A stretch of DNA of 64,000 nt, from positions 12,575 to 76,574 of the forward strand of contig LM655177.1 of the NCBI GenBank assembly GCA_000824825.2, given 5' to 3'. The stretch is from Mesorhizobium sp. ORS 3324 (GTDB lineage Bacteria > Pseudomonadota > Alphaproteobacteria > Rhizobiales > Rhizobiaceae). Every line of letters starts with the position of its first letter. Positions within the stretch are counted from its first letter, which is position 1. Shown here piece after piece: positions 17,021 to 25,990 of this stretch. A program made the translations under genes and the position numbers. The notes beneath the pieces were generated by a model. That model was not told the origin of the DNA, searched no databases, and worked only from the letters and a program-made list of their open reading frames with translations.

Positions 17021-17374
17021 AGTTTTCCTCCCTTGTGCGCATTCTACCCTGTCATGCGGGCCGGCAGTGAGGTCGGCCCTGGTAGTTCCTCCCGTGATGG
17101 CACCTTCCGGTTTTGGGCCTCCTCGCCAAACCGGAAAGAACGGATCTCAATTCCCATTTTCGATCCGCCTCATGCGTCCTGATCTGGTATTACCAATTCA
17201 AGATGGACGTCAAGCGCTTTCTTGGACGCTGAAAGGCGGCCCGACAAGCCAATCGAGACGATATCTGTCTGTTTTCGCTTATTTTTCCTACTCCTTGATA
17301 TGAAGATCCCTTGTTTCCGCCGATACATCACAACTACTCTCGGCGGCATGCTCCTCAATCTGGTCGAACCAGAT
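17021..17374. promoter_or_regulatory. Upstream region of the CUT1 importer operon
   Basis: This 354-base gap between the binding-protein start and the 3' end of the TetR gene has no gene. It carries two TGGT-N3-ACCA operators and AT-rich text around 17280-17340 that could hold a promoter. Confidence 0.6.
17181..17199. promoter_or_regulatory. Putative FadR-family operator, TGGT-ATT-ACCA
   Basis: The core TGGTATTACCA is at 17185-17195, about 165 bases upstream of the binding-protein start. It is the reverse complement of the core at 3747-3757 (TGGTAATACCA), which supports the same regulator acting at both loci. Confidence 0.6.
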
Positions 17375-17375
17375 T
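17357..17375. promoter_or_regulatory. Putative FadR-family operator, 8-3-8 palindrome
   Basis: AATCTGGTCGAACCAGATT has perfect 8-bp arms around a 3-base centre. It touches the last base of the TetR stop codon (17375). It closely resembles the E. coli FadR operator type (ATCTGGTACGACCAGAT at fadB, from memory). Confidence 0.65.
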
Positions 17376-18070
17376 TAAGACCTTCCCGTCTTGGATGCCG
17401 CCGAAACTCCGCCCGTTTTCACGTCCGACTCCACCATCGCCGCACGCACCAGCGCGCCCGCGGCCCACTCGGCGACCGCCATCATGTCGCGGCTGTCCAG
17501 CCCCCATATGTCCTTCAACACGATCAGCACCTCGACGCCGAATATCAACGACAGGGCCTGGGCAAGACGCTTGAACTGACGCGGCTTCAACCGGCCCTTG
17601 AGCGGCGCGATCGCGTCCTTCAGGAGATCGACGCGATGGCCGCGCGTGAAGGCGGGCTCGGAGCCCAGCGTGCCTGCCTGCTGCTTCGCCCACTGGTCGA
17701 GCGAAAGCTTGAGGGCCGCCTTGAATGTCGCTTCGAATGCCTCGATGCGCGGCATCGCGGTGGCGAACAGCTCGGCCACCCGCCGCTCCGGATCGTTGGA
17801 AGCTGATTTCCAGGTGAGGATCGGCCCGAGCCCCTCATCGACGACCGCCTGCACGAGCGCTGCCTGGCTTGGGAAGTAACGATAGGCGGTAGCGCGAGAT
17901 ACCTCCGCCGCCTCGGCGACCTCGCTCACGGACGGCGTCACGCCGGACTGCATCAGCCGCGTCGCCGTCTCCAGCATCAGGCGTCTGGTGCGCGCGCGGG
18001 GCCCTTTTTCCGCGGCCGGCGCTTGCTCGGCTTCGTCGTTCGAAGCGGCTTGTTGACGTGAGACATCCAT
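17375..18070 (-). CDS. TetR/AcrR-family transcriptional regulator
   Basis: A 231-aa regulator. The DNA-binding helix-turn-helix is SVSEVAEAAEVSRATAYRYFPSQ near residues 45-70, followed by a helical ligand domain. The start at ATG 18070 (MDVSRQQA) puts a charged linker before the HTH; the frame is open back to 18361 but that stretch overlaps the divergent gene at 18194. No strong ribosome site is visible, so the start is only probable. Divergent orientation from the UPF0261 operon suggests it represses that operon and itself. Confidence 0.85.
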   Translation of the reverse strand: MDVSRQQAASNDEAEQAPAAEKGPRARTRRLMLETATRLMQSGVTPSVSEVAEAAEVSRATAYRYFPSQAALVQAVVDEGLGPILTWKSASNDPERRVAELFATAMPRIEAFEATFKAALKLSLDQWAKQQAGTLGSEPAFTRGHRVDLLKDAIAPLKGRLKPRQFKRLAQALSLIFGVEVLIVLKDIWGLDSRDMMAVAEWAAGALVRAAMVESDVKTGGVSAASKTGRS

Positions 18071-18093
18071 ATCAATACGATACGCGCGTCTCA
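18070..18093. promoter_or_regulatory. Possible TetR operator
   Basis: Two overlapping dyads lie at the TetR start: TATC-N5-GATA at 18070-18082 and GATACGCGCGTCTC (imperfect palindrome) at 18080-18093. The position fits autoregulation and control of the divergent operon. This is suggestive only. Confidence 0.35.
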
Positions 18094-18193
18094 AAAAATT
18101 GCAATGACCCCTATCTTGGCAGGCGGCCAGGCATGAGCGACAGGCGGCAATGTCAGGCCCGCCAGACAGCGGGGGAGACAACGGGGAACTCGG

Positions 18194-19390
18194 ATGAAGC
18201 GCATCTACGTGGTGGGCACCGCCGACACCAAGGGTGAGGAGCTCGCCTTCCTGGCCGACGCGGTCGCTGCTGCCGGCGGCGCGGTCGCCAGTGTCGACAT
18301 CGGCACGCGCGGCGCGACCGTGCCGGTCGATGTCGTCGCAAGCGAGGTCGCTGCGCATCATCCGGATGGAGCCGGCGCGGTGCTCGGCATCGACGATCGC
18401 GGCACTGCCGTTGCCGGCATGGGCGTCGCATTTGCCCGCTTCATCCAGTCCCGCGACGACGTCGCCGGCGTGATCGGCATCGGCGGCGGCGGCGGCACCT
18501 CGATCGTTACCGCCGGCATGCGCGCGCTGCCGCTCGGCCTGCCCAAGATCATGGTCTCGACGCTCGCTTCAGGCGACACAGCGCCTTACGTCGATGTGTC
18601 GGACATCGTCATGATGCCGTCGGTCACCGACATGGCCGGCCTCAACCGGCTGTCGCGCGTCGTGCTGCACAACGCCGCCCAGGCGATCGCCGGCATGGCC
18701 GCCAAGCCGGCGCCCGCCGCCGCCGGGAAACCCGCGCTTGGCCTCACCATGTTCGGCGTCACCACGCCCTGTGTCACGGCAATCGTCGAGAGGCTGCGCG
18801 CCGACTACGACTGCATGGTCTTCCACGCCACCGGCACCGGCGGGCGCTCGATGGAGAAGCTCGCAGCCAGCGGCCTGCTTGCCGGCGTCCTTGACATCAC
18901 CACCACCGAAGTCTGCGACCTCCTGTTCGGCGGGGTGCTGCCGGCAACCGAGGATCGCTTCGGCGCGATCGCGCGTGCAAAACTGCCCTATGTCGGCTCT
19001 GTCGGCGCGCTCGACATGGTCAACTTCTGGGCGCCGCCGACCATCCCCGAGCGCTATCGCGGGCGGTTGTTCTACGAGCACAGTCCGAACGTTACGCTGA
19101 TGCGCACCACCACTGACGAATGCCGCAGAATCGGCGAATGGATCGGCGGCCGCCTCGCCCGCTGCGATGGTCCAATCCGCTTCCTGATCCCGGAAAAGGG
19201 CGTCTCCGCGCTCGACATCGAAGGCGGCGCCTTCTTCGACCCGGAGGCCGATCAAGCGCTGTTCGACGCCATCGAGCGCACGATCGTGCCGACGAAAGAC
19301 CGCACAGTCACGCGCCTGCCGCTGCACATCAACGATCCCGCATTCGCCAAGGCTGCGGCCGAGGCCTTCCTCGAAATTGCCAAGACGTGA
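18194..19390 (+). CDS. Tm-1-like ATP-binding domain protein (UPF0261)
   Basis: A 398-aa member of UPF0261. The N-terminal half begins [19 protein letters not shown] and contains the glycine-rich [10 protein letters not shown], typical of the family's nucleotide-binding region; the second half includes [13 protein letters not shown] and [22 protein letters not shown]. In plants the Tm-1 virus-inhibitor protein joins this domain to a TIM barrel like the next gene. The bacterial role is not established. The ATG at 18194 follows a G-rich ribosome site. It is the first gene of an operon with the TIM barrel (12 bases downstream) and a cupin. Confidence 0.9.
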   Translation: MKRIYVVGTADTKGEELAFLADAVAAAGGAVASVDIGTRGATVPVDVVASEVAAHHPDGAGAVLGIDDRGTAVAGMGVAFARFIQSRDDVAGVIGIGGGGGTSIVTAGMRALPLGLPKIMVSTLASGDTAPYVDVSDIVMMPSVTDMAGLNRLSRVVLHNAAQAIAGMAAKPAPAAAGKPALGLTMFGVTTPCVTAIVERLRADYDCMVFHATGTGGRSMEKLAASGLLAGVLDITTTEVCDLLFGGVLPATEDRFGAIARAKLPYVGSVGALDMVNFWAPPTIPERYRGRLFYEHSPNVTLMRTTTDECRRIGEWIGGRLARCDGPIRFLIPEKGVSALDIEGGAFFDPEADQALFDAIERTIVPTKDRTVTRLPLHINDPAFAKAAAEAFLEIAKT

Positions 19391-19402
19391 GACCCGACAA
19401 GC

Positions 19403-20257
19403 ATGGCCGCTATCCCGCGCAACGAGATCCTGGAAAAATTCCGCAGGATGATCGCCGAAGGCATTCCGATCGTCGGCGGCGGCGCCGGCACTGGTCTCTC
19501 GGCCAAGGCGGAGGAAGCCGGCGGCATCGACCTCATCATCATCTACAATTCCGGCCGCTACCGCATGGCCGGGCGCGGCTCGGCCGCCGGCCTGCTCGCC
19601 TATGGCAACGCCAACGAGATCGTCAAGGAAATGGCCTATGAGGTGCTGCCGGTGGTGAAGAAGACGCCGGTGCTGGCCGGCGTCAACGGCACCGATCCTT
19701 TCGTCATCATGCCGCTGTTTCTTGCCGAGCTGAAGACGATGGGCTTTTCCGGCGTGCAGAATTTTCCGACCATCGGCCTATTCGACGGCACCATGCGGCA
19801 GAGCTTCGAGGAGACCGGCATGAGTTTCGGTCTCGAGGTCGACATGATCGCCGAGGCGCACAAGCTCGACCTCTTGACCACCCCTTACGTCTTCAATGCA
19901 GACGAAGCGCGCGCCATGACAGAAGCCGGCGCCGACATCGTCGTCGCCCATATGGGTGTCACGACCGGCGGCTCGATCGGCGCTACTTCAGCGAAGTCGC
20001 TCGACGCCTGCGTGACCGAGATCGACGCCATTGCCGAGACCGCGCGCTCGGTGCGCAAGGATGTCATCCTGCTCTGCCATGGCGGGCCGATCTCGATGCC
20101 CGACGACGCGCGCTACATCCTGGAGCGCTGCGAGGGGCTGCACGGCTTCTATGGCGCGAGCTCGATGGAGCGGCTGCCGGCCGAAGCGGCGATCGCCAGG
20201 CAGACGGCGGATTTCAAGGCTGCGGCAATCGGCAAAGCGAAGATTGCCAGCAAATAG
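19403..20257 (+). CDS. Phosphoenolpyruvate hydrolase-like TIM-barrel protein
   Basis: A 284-aa TIM barrel of the PEP-hydrolase family, the partner domain of Tm-1 proteins. It starts [19 protein letters not shown] and shows family-like blocks: [61 protein letters not shown] and [12 protein letters not shown]. Despite the family name, catalytic activity is not proven for most members. It is co-transcribed with the UPF0261 gene, so the two together equal the halves of the plant fusion. Confidence 0.88.
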   Translation: MAAIPRNEILEKFRRMIAEGIPIVGGGAGTGLSAKAEEAGGIDLIIIYNSGRYRMAGRGSAAGLLAYGNANEIVKEMAYEVLPVVKKTPVLAGVNGTDPFVIMPLFLAELKTMGFSGVQNFPTIGLFDGTMRQSFEETGMSFGLEVDMIAEAHKLDLLTTPYVFNADEARAMTEAGADIVVAHMGVTTGGSIGATSAKSLDACVTEIDAIAETARSVRKDVILLCHGGPISMPDDARYILERCEGLHGFYGASSMERLPAEAAIARQTADFKAAAIGKAKIASK

Positions 20258-20271
20258 GAAGGGATGAGGCA

Positions 20272-20688
20272 ATGGCCGACAAGGAGAAAGTGTTCGTCTA
20301 CCCGAAGGATGTCAGCGCCTTCGGCTTCGGCTGGGGCAAGCTGACGCTCACCGTCGCGCCGGAAGTGAACGGTGCCGAACGCTTTTCCGGCGGCGTCGTC
20401 GACCTGCCGCCCGGCAAAGGCCACCCCCGCCACAACCACCCGGGCGCCGAAGAGATTATCTTCGTCATTTCCGGCAATGGCGAGCAGATGGTCGAGGACG
20501 AGAAGGGCAACCCGGTGGTCGCCAAGGTCGGCCCCGGCTGCACCATCTACGTGCCGGAGAGCCGCTTCCATTCGACGCTCAACACCGGCGACCAGCCGAT
20601 GCAGCTCTTCGTCGTCTATTCGCCGGCCGGCCCGGAGCTGGCGCTGCGCGACCTGCCGGATTTCAGGCTGCTGCCGGCGGGCGAATGA
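20272..20688 (+). CDS. Cupin-domain protein
   Basis: A 138-aa single-domain cupin. Motif 1 is HPRHNHPGAEEIIFVISGNG (His, His, Glu metal ligands) and motif 2 is GCTIYVPESRFHSTLNTG with a His. The ATG at 20272 follows GGAAGGGATGAGG. It ends the UPF0261/TIM-barrel operon. Such cupins may be isomerases, dioxygenases or sensors; the context gives no firm substrate. Confidence 0.85.
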   Translation: MADKEKVFVYPKDVSAFGFGWGKLTLTVAPEVNGAERFSGGVVDLPPGKGHPRHNHPGAEEIIFVISGNGEQMVEDEKGNPVVAKVGPGCTIYVPESRFHSTLNTGDQPMQLFVVYSPAGPELALRDLPDFRLLPAGE

Positions 20689-20708
20689 TAAGTTGATTCT
20701 TTTGTCGG

Positions 20709-20886
20709 GCAGCGCTGCCCCTCATTGTCCTGCCGGACATTTCTCCCCGTAAAGTAACGGGGAGAAAGACGCTTTCATCACTGCTTTCGCCAATTTTCAA
20801 CGCTGCTAGACGAGCACCGACCTTGCAAGTAGCTCCTTCTCCCCGTCCTTCACGGGGAGAAGGTTCAGGCGGATGAGGGGCAGCGC
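20709..20886. repeat. Palindromic repeat downstream of the cupin operon
   Basis: The outer inverted arms GCGCTGCCCCTCAT (20712-20725) and ATGAGGGGCAGCGC (20873-20886) enclose two inner stem-loops of the type TTCTCCCCGT...ACGGGGAGAA. It fills the gap between two convergent genes and might serve as a bidirectional stop. Related sequence lies at 24098-24127 and inside the gene at 26221-26399. Confidence 0.7.
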
Positions 20887-20898
20887 CAGCCTTCGGCT

Positions 20899-22089
20899 TT
20901 ACGAAGCCCCGCCCCTGTTCCACCCCCGCCCACGATCGCCGAACATGACATAACCGCCGTCAGTCACCGCGACCGTGTCCTCCAGTTTGATGAAGCCGCG
21001 CGTCGGATGGAGCATGGTCGTCTCGACCGAGAGCACCATGTTTTTCTCCAGCGGCTTTGCCGCATAGGTGCCTTCATAGGTGACCGGATGATTGGTCATC
21101 AGGAACGGCGCCTCATGCGTGATCAGCCCCATGCCATGGGCGAAGAAATCCGTATAGGCCGCGATCTTCGAGGCCTTCAGCGCGCTCTCGGCGTGGGCAA
21201 TCATATCGCCGCCAAGCGTGCCGGCCTTGACCTTGGAGAAGGCTGCCTGCTGCACCGCCTCCACTTCGGCAAGCAGATCTTCGAGCTCGGCATCCGGCTC
21301 GCCGAGCACGCCCATGCGGCAGAGGTCGCCGATATAGCCATGATAGTTGCCGCCGGAATCGATCGACAGCACCTCGCCCTTCTTCCACGCCTGGTCTGAG
21401 GCGGCGCGGTTGTGGCTGGAGCCCAGAGTCAGCAGGCAATATTCGAAATGCGCGCCTCGAATGGTCTCCTCGCGCCGCAGCCGCTCGATGATGTCGGTCT
21501 TGGTCGTGCCCTCGCGCGCCCAGCGAATAGTCGCCAGCATCGAATCGGTGATCAGCTCGGAGGCGATGCGCAGTTTCTCGAGCTCCGCCTCGGTCTTGAT
21601 CGCGCGCATATTCTCCAGCATGCCGGTCGCATCGATCAGCTTCGCATCCGGCAGCGCCTTGCGGATCAGCATGTAGGCATCCGATGGCAGGAAGCCCGGC
21701 TCGATGCCGATGCGGGCAGCCGTCTTGCCGATCTTCCGCAGATGCTCGACAGCAATATTGGCGGCGTCGAGCGTGCCCCAGCAGGCAGCATGCAGCGTCG
21801 GCGTCCAGAACGGATGGTTCTGGTGCTCGCCACCTTCCATGCGGTTACCGATATAGGCGGCATGCTCCGGCCCGCCTTTTTCGTAGAGGACGATCGGCAG
21901 GTAGCGGCTGTGGCCGATGGCGTCCATTGCCGCGAAGAAGATGAACTTGTAGCCGCCGAGCAGATATTGCGTGTTGTGCTTGGAGGTGGCGAAGAGCACA
22001 TCGATGCCGGCCTCCTCCATGAGCCCGTCCACCCGCGCCTGGTCGAACGGGATGCCGCTGACCTCGTTCTTGCCCGGAACGATGTTCAT
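20899..22089 (-). CDS. M24-family metallopeptidase (Xaa-Pro peptidase / creatinase-like)
   Basis: A 396-aa pita-bread hydrolase. The N-terminal creatinase-like domain precedes the catalytic domain with the ligands Asp (LSIDSGGNY), Asp (GYIGDLCRMG), His (DFFAHGMGLITHE), Glu (VLSVETTML) and Glu (FIKLEDTVAV), a full two-metal set. The start at 22089 (MNIVPGKNE) has GGGAGGGAAAG upstream; about 127 extra in-frame codons are non-coding. It diverges from a dipeptide-type importer and probably hydrolyses what that importer brings in, such as Xaa-Pro peptides or a creatine-like C-N substrate. Operators at 22174-22192 and 22250-22268 lie between the two. Confidence 0.88.
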   Translation of the reverse strand: MNIVPGKNEVSGIPFDQARVDGLMEEAGIDVLFATSKHNTQYLLGGYKFIFFAAMDAIGHSRYLPIVLYEKGGPEHAAYIGNRMEGGEHQNHPFWTPTLHAACWGTLDAANIAVEHLRKIGKTAARIGIEPGFLPSDAYMLIRKALPDAKLIDATGMLENMRAIKTEAELEKLRIASELITDSMLATIRWAREGTTKTDIIERLRREETIRGAHFEYCLLTLGSSHNRAASDQAWKKGEVLSIDSGGNYHGYIGDLCRMGVLGEPDAELEDLLAEVEAVQQAAFSKVKAGTLGGDMIAHAESALKASKIAAYTDFFAHGMGLITHEAPFLMTNHPVTYEGTYAAKPLEKNMVLSVETTMLHPTRGFIKLEDTVAVTDGGYVMFGDRGRGWNRGGAS

Positions 22090-22173
22090 CTTTCCCTCCC
22101 GATTTTTGCTCGCCGCCCGAGTGGCCAAATGTCTTGACCTGTCTTTCGCGACCAAATCTGCACCACCTTGGCC

Positions 22174-22192
22174 ATTCTGGTCCAGCCAGAAT
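22174..22192. promoter_or_regulatory. Imperfect FadR-type operator
   Basis: ATTCTGGTCCAGCCAGAAT has 7-bp perfect arms ATTCTGG/CCAGAAT around TCCAG. It deviates from TGGT-N3-ACCA in one position of the right core. Confidence 0.45.
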
Positions 22193-22249
22193 CGGTGTCG
22201 GCCGGCCGACCAAACCTCCCGGCGGCGGCTCGCTTCGGCCACTAACTCC

Positions 22250-22268
22250 AATCTGGTCCGACCAGATA
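22250..22268. promoter_or_regulatory. Putative FadR-family operator, ATCTGGT-CCG-ACCAGAT
   Basis: ATCTGGTCCGACCAGAT at 22251-22267 differs by one base from the E. coli fadB FadR site I recall (ATCTGGTACGACCAGAT). It lies about 155 bases upstream of the importer start at 22422 and 160 upstream of the M24 start at 22089. Confidence 0.65.
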
Positions 22269-22421
22269 GCTGCGCCGCAACCCGAATATAACTGGTCCAG
22301 TGGACGAAAATTTCAAAGCCAAGCCAGCATGCGCCAAATCCGTCTCTGGCGAAACCTTTGCCAAGGGCCATAATCCCGTTGATTGCGAGGTTGACCGCGG
22401 GTGCAGAGGGGAGTTTGAGCG

Positions 22422-24032
22422 ATGTCCGTATTGACGATTTCACGCCGCGGCCTGCTTGCCGGTTCGGCACTGCTTCTGGCCTCGACCGCGCTGCCGGCCA
22501 TAGGCCGGGCGCAGACGCCGAAGAAGGGCGGGCGGCTGATCGTCGCCGCCGACTCCGAGCCGCGCAACCTCAACCCGGCGATCGTCGCTTCCAACGGCGT
22601 CTTCTTCATTTCCAGCAAGGTCGTCGAGACGCTGGCCGAAGCCTCCTTCGACGGCAAGGATGGACTGCAGCCGCGCCTGGCGCTTTCCTGGCAAGGTGCG
22701 GCCGACGGCCTGTCGGTGACCTTCAAATTGCGCGACGGCGTCAAATGGCATGACGGCAAGCCCTTCACCTCGGCCGACGTCGCCTTCTCGGCGCTAGAGA
22801 TCTGGAAGCCGCTGCAGAATCTCGGCCGCACCGTGTTCAAGGATCTTGAGGCCGTCGACACGCCGGACGAGCTGACCGCGGTCTTCAAATTCGCCAGGCC
22901 GACGCCGTTCCAGCTGATCCGCAACGCGCTGCCGGCGCTGACCAGCGTCGTGCCGAAGCATGTCTATGAGAACGGCAAGATCGAGGACAACCCGGCCAAC
23001 AACGCGCCGGTCGGCACCGGCCCATTCAAATTCGCCGAATACAAGGCCGGCCAATATTACCGGTTGGCGAGGAACGACGACTATTGGGGCAAGGACGAGC
23101 CCTTTCTCGACGAGATCGTCTACCAGGTGCTGCCGGACCGCACCTCGGCCGCGGCCGCGCTCGAAGCGGAAGAGATTCAGCTTGCCGCCTTCTCCGCAGT
23201 GCCGCTTGCCGATCTCGACCGTATCTCCAAGGTGCAGGGCCTGAAGGTCGTCACCAAGGGCTATGAGGGGCTGACCTACCAGCTCGTCGTCGAGATCAAC
23301 CACCGCCGCAAGGAGCTGGCCGACCTGAAAGTGCGGCAGGCGATCGCGCACGCCATCGACAAGGATTTCGTCGTCAAGACGATCTTCCTCGGCTACGCCG
23401 CGGCCGCCACCGGTCCGGTGCCGAAGAACGATCCGCAATTCTACACCCCCGACGTGCCGACCTATCCGTTCGATGTCGCCAAGGCTAACGACCTGCTCGA
23501 CGAGGCCGGCTACAAGCGCGCCGACGACGGCAAGCGTTTTTCGCTGAAACTGCTGCCGGCACCCTATTTCAACGAGACGAAACAGTTCGGCGACTATCTG
23601 CGCCAGGCGCTCGCCGCGATCGGCATCGATGCCGAGATCGTCAACAACGACCCGGCCGCACATATGAAGGCGGTCTACACCGACCATGCCTTCGACCTCG
23701 CCGTCGGGCCGCCGGTATTCCGCGGCGACCCGGCGATCTCGACCACCATCCTGGTACAGGGCGGCATCCCAGATGGCGTGCCCTTCTCGAACCAGGGCGG
23801 CTACAAGAACGCCGAGCTCGACGCGCTGATCGCGAAGGCATCGGAGACGCTCGACACATCGGCCCGCACCGCGCTCTACAAGGAGTTCCAGAAAATGGTC
23901 GCGGCCGATCTTCCGCTGATCAACGTCGCCGAGTGGAGCTTCATTTCCGTCGCCCGCGACACAGTCGGCAACATCGCCAACAACCCGCGCTGGGCGGTGT
24001 CGAACTGGGCGGACACCTATTTGGAATCGTGA
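22422..24032 (+). CDS. Peptide/opine ABC transporter substrate-binding protein (family 5)
   Basis: A 536-aa DppA/OppA-type binding protein. A twin-arginine-like leader (SRRGLLAGSALLLAS, cleavage near GRAQ) suggests Tat export. Family features are LRDGVKWHDGKPFTSADV, GTGPF near residue 200, and VRQAIAHAIDKDFVV near residue 305. The ATG at 22422 follows GAGGGGAG. It leads the operon 22422-28279. Its ligand could be a dipeptide, opine or small amino-acid conjugate. Confidence 0.92.
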   Translation: MSVLTISRRGLLAGSALLLASTALPAIGRAQTPKKGGRLIVAADSEPRNLNPAIVASNGVFFISSKVVETLAEASFDGKDGLQPRLALSWQGAADGLSVTFKLRDGVKWHDGKPFTSADVAFSALEIWKPLQNLGRTVFKDLEAVDTPDELTAVFKFARPTPFQLIRNALPALTSVVPKHVYENGKIEDNPANNAPVGTGPFKFAEYKAGQYYRLARNDDYWGKDEPFLDEIVYQVLPDRTSAAAALEAEEIQLAAFSAVPLADLDRISKVQGLKVVTKGYEGLTYQLVVEINHRRKELADLKVRQAIAHAIDKDFVVKTIFLGYAAAATGPVPKNDPQFYTPDVPTYPFDVAKANDLLDEAGYKRADDGKRFSLKLLPAPYFNETKQFGDYLRQALAAIGIDAEIVNNDPAAHMKAVYTDHAFDLAVGPPVFRGDPAISTTILVQGGIPDGVPFSNQGGYKNAELDALIAKASETLDTSARTALYKEFQKMVAADLPLINVAEWSFISVARDTVGNIANNPRWAVSNWADTYLES

Positions 24033-24065
24033 CACACTCGCGCGGATGAGCGTTCGCGGCGAAAT

Positions 24066-24127
24066 GGGAACTCAGGCGAAGGCCGAGTTCCCGCCAACCC
24101 CCCTCTGTCCGGCAGGACAGAGGGGGG
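24066..24127 (+). promoter_or_regulatory. Double stem-loop after the binding-protein gene
   Basis: Two hairpins stand in a row: GGGAACTC (24066-24073) with GAGTTCCC (24085-24092), then a perfect 13-bp stem CCCCCCTCTGTCC / GGACAGAGGGGGG with a GGCA loop (24098-24127). They lie between the binding-protein stop and the first permease. The second belongs to the same repeat family as the insertion in the downstream ATPase gene. Confidence 0.75.
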
Positions 24128-24176
24128 TGCCTGGGCGCGACATTTCATATTGTCACCTCATGCCTCCGAGGCGCGC

Positions 24177-25163
24177 ATGACCCGCGCCCTTGCGCTCCTG
24201 CGCCGCCGTCTCGTCGGCAGCGTCTTCGTGCTGCTGATCGTCGTCATCGGCAGCTTCCTCCTGCTCGAAGCCGCACCCGGCGACGCGGTCGACGCCTATA
24301 TCGTCTCGACCGGCGGCGATGCCGGCATGATCGAATTGCTGCGCCATCGCTGGGGCCTCGACCAGTCGGAGCTGACCCGGCTCGCCAACTACCTTTGGGC
24401 ATTGCTGCACCTCGATCTCGGCCAGTCCGTCACCTTCTCGCAGCCGATCCGGAACGTCATCCTCGACCGCCTGCCGACCACGCTCATCCTGATGGGCAGC
24501 GCCACCGCGCTGTCCTTCGGTTTCGGCTCGGCGCTCGGCATCTATGCCGGCGCGCGGCCCGGCAGTTTTCGCGACCGTTTCCTCTCGATCGGCTCGCTGG
24601 CGCTCTATGCCGTGCCCGGCTTCTGGCTCGGCCTGGTGCTGATCGTCGTCTTCGCTGTCGACCTGCGCTGGCTGCCGATCGGCGGCATCGAGACCATCGC
24701 GTCGGCCAAGACCGGGCTGGCCCGGGCCACCGACGTCGCCATCCATCTCGTGCTGCCGGTCTCGGCGCTCGGCTTCATCTACCTGGCGCTCTATTTGCGC
24801 ATGATGCGCGCCGGCATGGCCGAAGCCTGGCGGCAGGACTTTGTCCTCGCCGCCCGCGCCCGGGGCCTGCCGCGCCGGCGCATCGTGCTCGCCCATGTCG
24901 CGCGCAACGCGCTCTTGCCATTGGTCACCATGCTCGGGCTGCAGTCGGCGCAGATGCTCGGCGGCAGCGTCGTCATCGAAAGCGTCTTTGCCGTCCCCGG
25001 CCTCGGCCGGCTGGCGCAGGAAGCCGTCGCCGGGCGCGACACGCCGCTGCTGCTCGGCATCATCCTGGTCAGCGCCGTCCTGGTCGTCGCCATCAACCTC
25101 CTTGTCGACCTCGCCTACGCTTTCCTCGATCCGCGCGTCGGCGCCAGCGAGGCCGGCACATGA
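24177..25163 (+). CDS. Dipeptide ABC transporter permease (DppB type)
   Basis: A 328-aa permease. Helix 1 is at VFVLLIVVIGSFLLLE; the family block VDAYIVSTGGDAGMIELLRHRWGLDQ and the EAA loop near QDFVLAARARGLPRRRIVLAHVARNALLP are present. The ATG at 24177 has GAGG five to six bases upstream; a TTG at 24150 in the same frame is rejected. It overlaps the next gene by ATGA. Confidence 0.9.
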   Translation: MTRALALLRRRLVGSVFVLLIVVIGSFLLLEAAPGDAVDAYIVSTGGDAGMIELLRHRWGLDQSELTRLANYLWALLHLDLGQSVTFSQPIRNVILDRLPTTLILMGSATALSFGFGSALGIYAGARPGSFRDRFLSIGSLALYAVPGFWLGLVLIVVFAVDLRWLPIGGIETIASAKTGLARATDVAIHLVLPVSALGFIYLALYLRMMRAGMAEAWRQDFVLAARARGLPRRRIVLAHVARNALLPLVTMLGLQSAQMLGGSVVIESVFAVPGLGRLAQEAVAGRDTPLLLGIILVSAVLVVAINLLVDLAYAFLDPRVGASEAGT

Positions 25164-25990
25164 GGAGGCTGCGTCGCTTCTTCCGGACGCCGGAGGCCAT
25201 CGCCGGCGCGCTCATCCTCGGCTTGCTGGTCGCCATGGCGCTGGCGGCGCCGCTGCTTTTCCCGGGCGATCCGCAGGCGATCGCCGGCCCGGCGCTGCTG
25301 CCGCCGTTCCAGGACTGGTCGCTGCCGCTCGGCACCGACCGGCTCGGCCGCGACATGCTGGCCGAGCTGTTCCACGGCGCCCGCACTTCGCTGGCCGTCG
25401 GCTTAGCGGCGGCCGCCGCGGCGCTGCTGATCGGCGCGGTGGTCGGCACCCTGGCCGGCTTTGCCGGTGGCCTCATCGACGAGGTGCTGATGCGCATCAG
25501 CGACGCCTTCCAGACCGTGCCGAGCTTTCTGCTCGCTCTGGCCTTCGTCAGTATCGTCGGCCCCTCGCTCGGCGTCGTGGTCGCGGCCATCACGCTTGGC
25601 GTCTGGACCGGCCCTGCTCGCGTCGCACGCGCGGAAGTGCTGTCGATCCGAGAGCGCGATTACGTAGCCGGTGCCCGCGTCATCGGCATGCATCCGTTGG
25701 AAATTGCTTTCCGGGAGGTGCTGCCCAATGCCTTGCCGCCGGTGCTGGCGCTGTCTTCTGTGATCGTGGCGGCGGCGATCCTCACCGAGGCCGCGCTTTC
25801 CTTCCTCGGCCTCGGCGACCCGAACCGCGTCACCTGGGGCGGCATGATCGCCGAAGGCCGCGCCGTGCTGCGCACCGCGCCATATCTGTCGATCGTTCCC
25901 GGCATCGCGCTGGTGCTGGCCGTGCTCGGCGTCTACCTCGCCGGCGAAGGCGTGGTCGAGAGCACCGCGGTACGCAGGAGCCTGCCGTGA
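25160..25990 (+). CDS. Dipeptide ABC transporter permease (DppC type)
   Basis: A 276-aa permease with the DppC block LPLGTDRLGRDMLAELFHGARTSL near residue 55 and the EAA loop RERDYVAGARVIGMHPLEIAFREVLPNALPP. Its ATG overlaps the DppB stop (ATGA) and its stop overlaps the GTG of the ATPase. It pairs with the DppB-type subunit. Confidence 0.9.
   Translation: MRRLRRFFRTPEAIAGALILGLLVAMALAAPLLFPGDPQAIAGPALLPPFQDWSLPLGTDRLGRDMLAELFHGARTSLAVGLAAAAAALLIGAVVGTLAGFAGGLIDEVLMRISDAFQTVPSFLLALAFVSIVGPSLGVVVAAITLGVWTGPARVARAEVLSIRERDYVAGARVIGMHPLEIAFREVLPNALPPVLALSSVIVAAAILTEAALSFLGLGDPNRVTWGGMIAEGRAVLRTAPYLSIVPGIALVLAVLGVYLAGEGVVESTAVRRSLP

Larger units (their letters stand above)
22090..22421. promoter_or_regulatory. 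Divergent control region, M24 peptidase / peptide importer
   Basis: This 332-base gap lies between two divergent starts. It has one near-ideal and one imperfect FadR-type operator, and a further CTGGTCCAG palindrome at 22292-22300. No gene is present. Confidence 0.6.
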
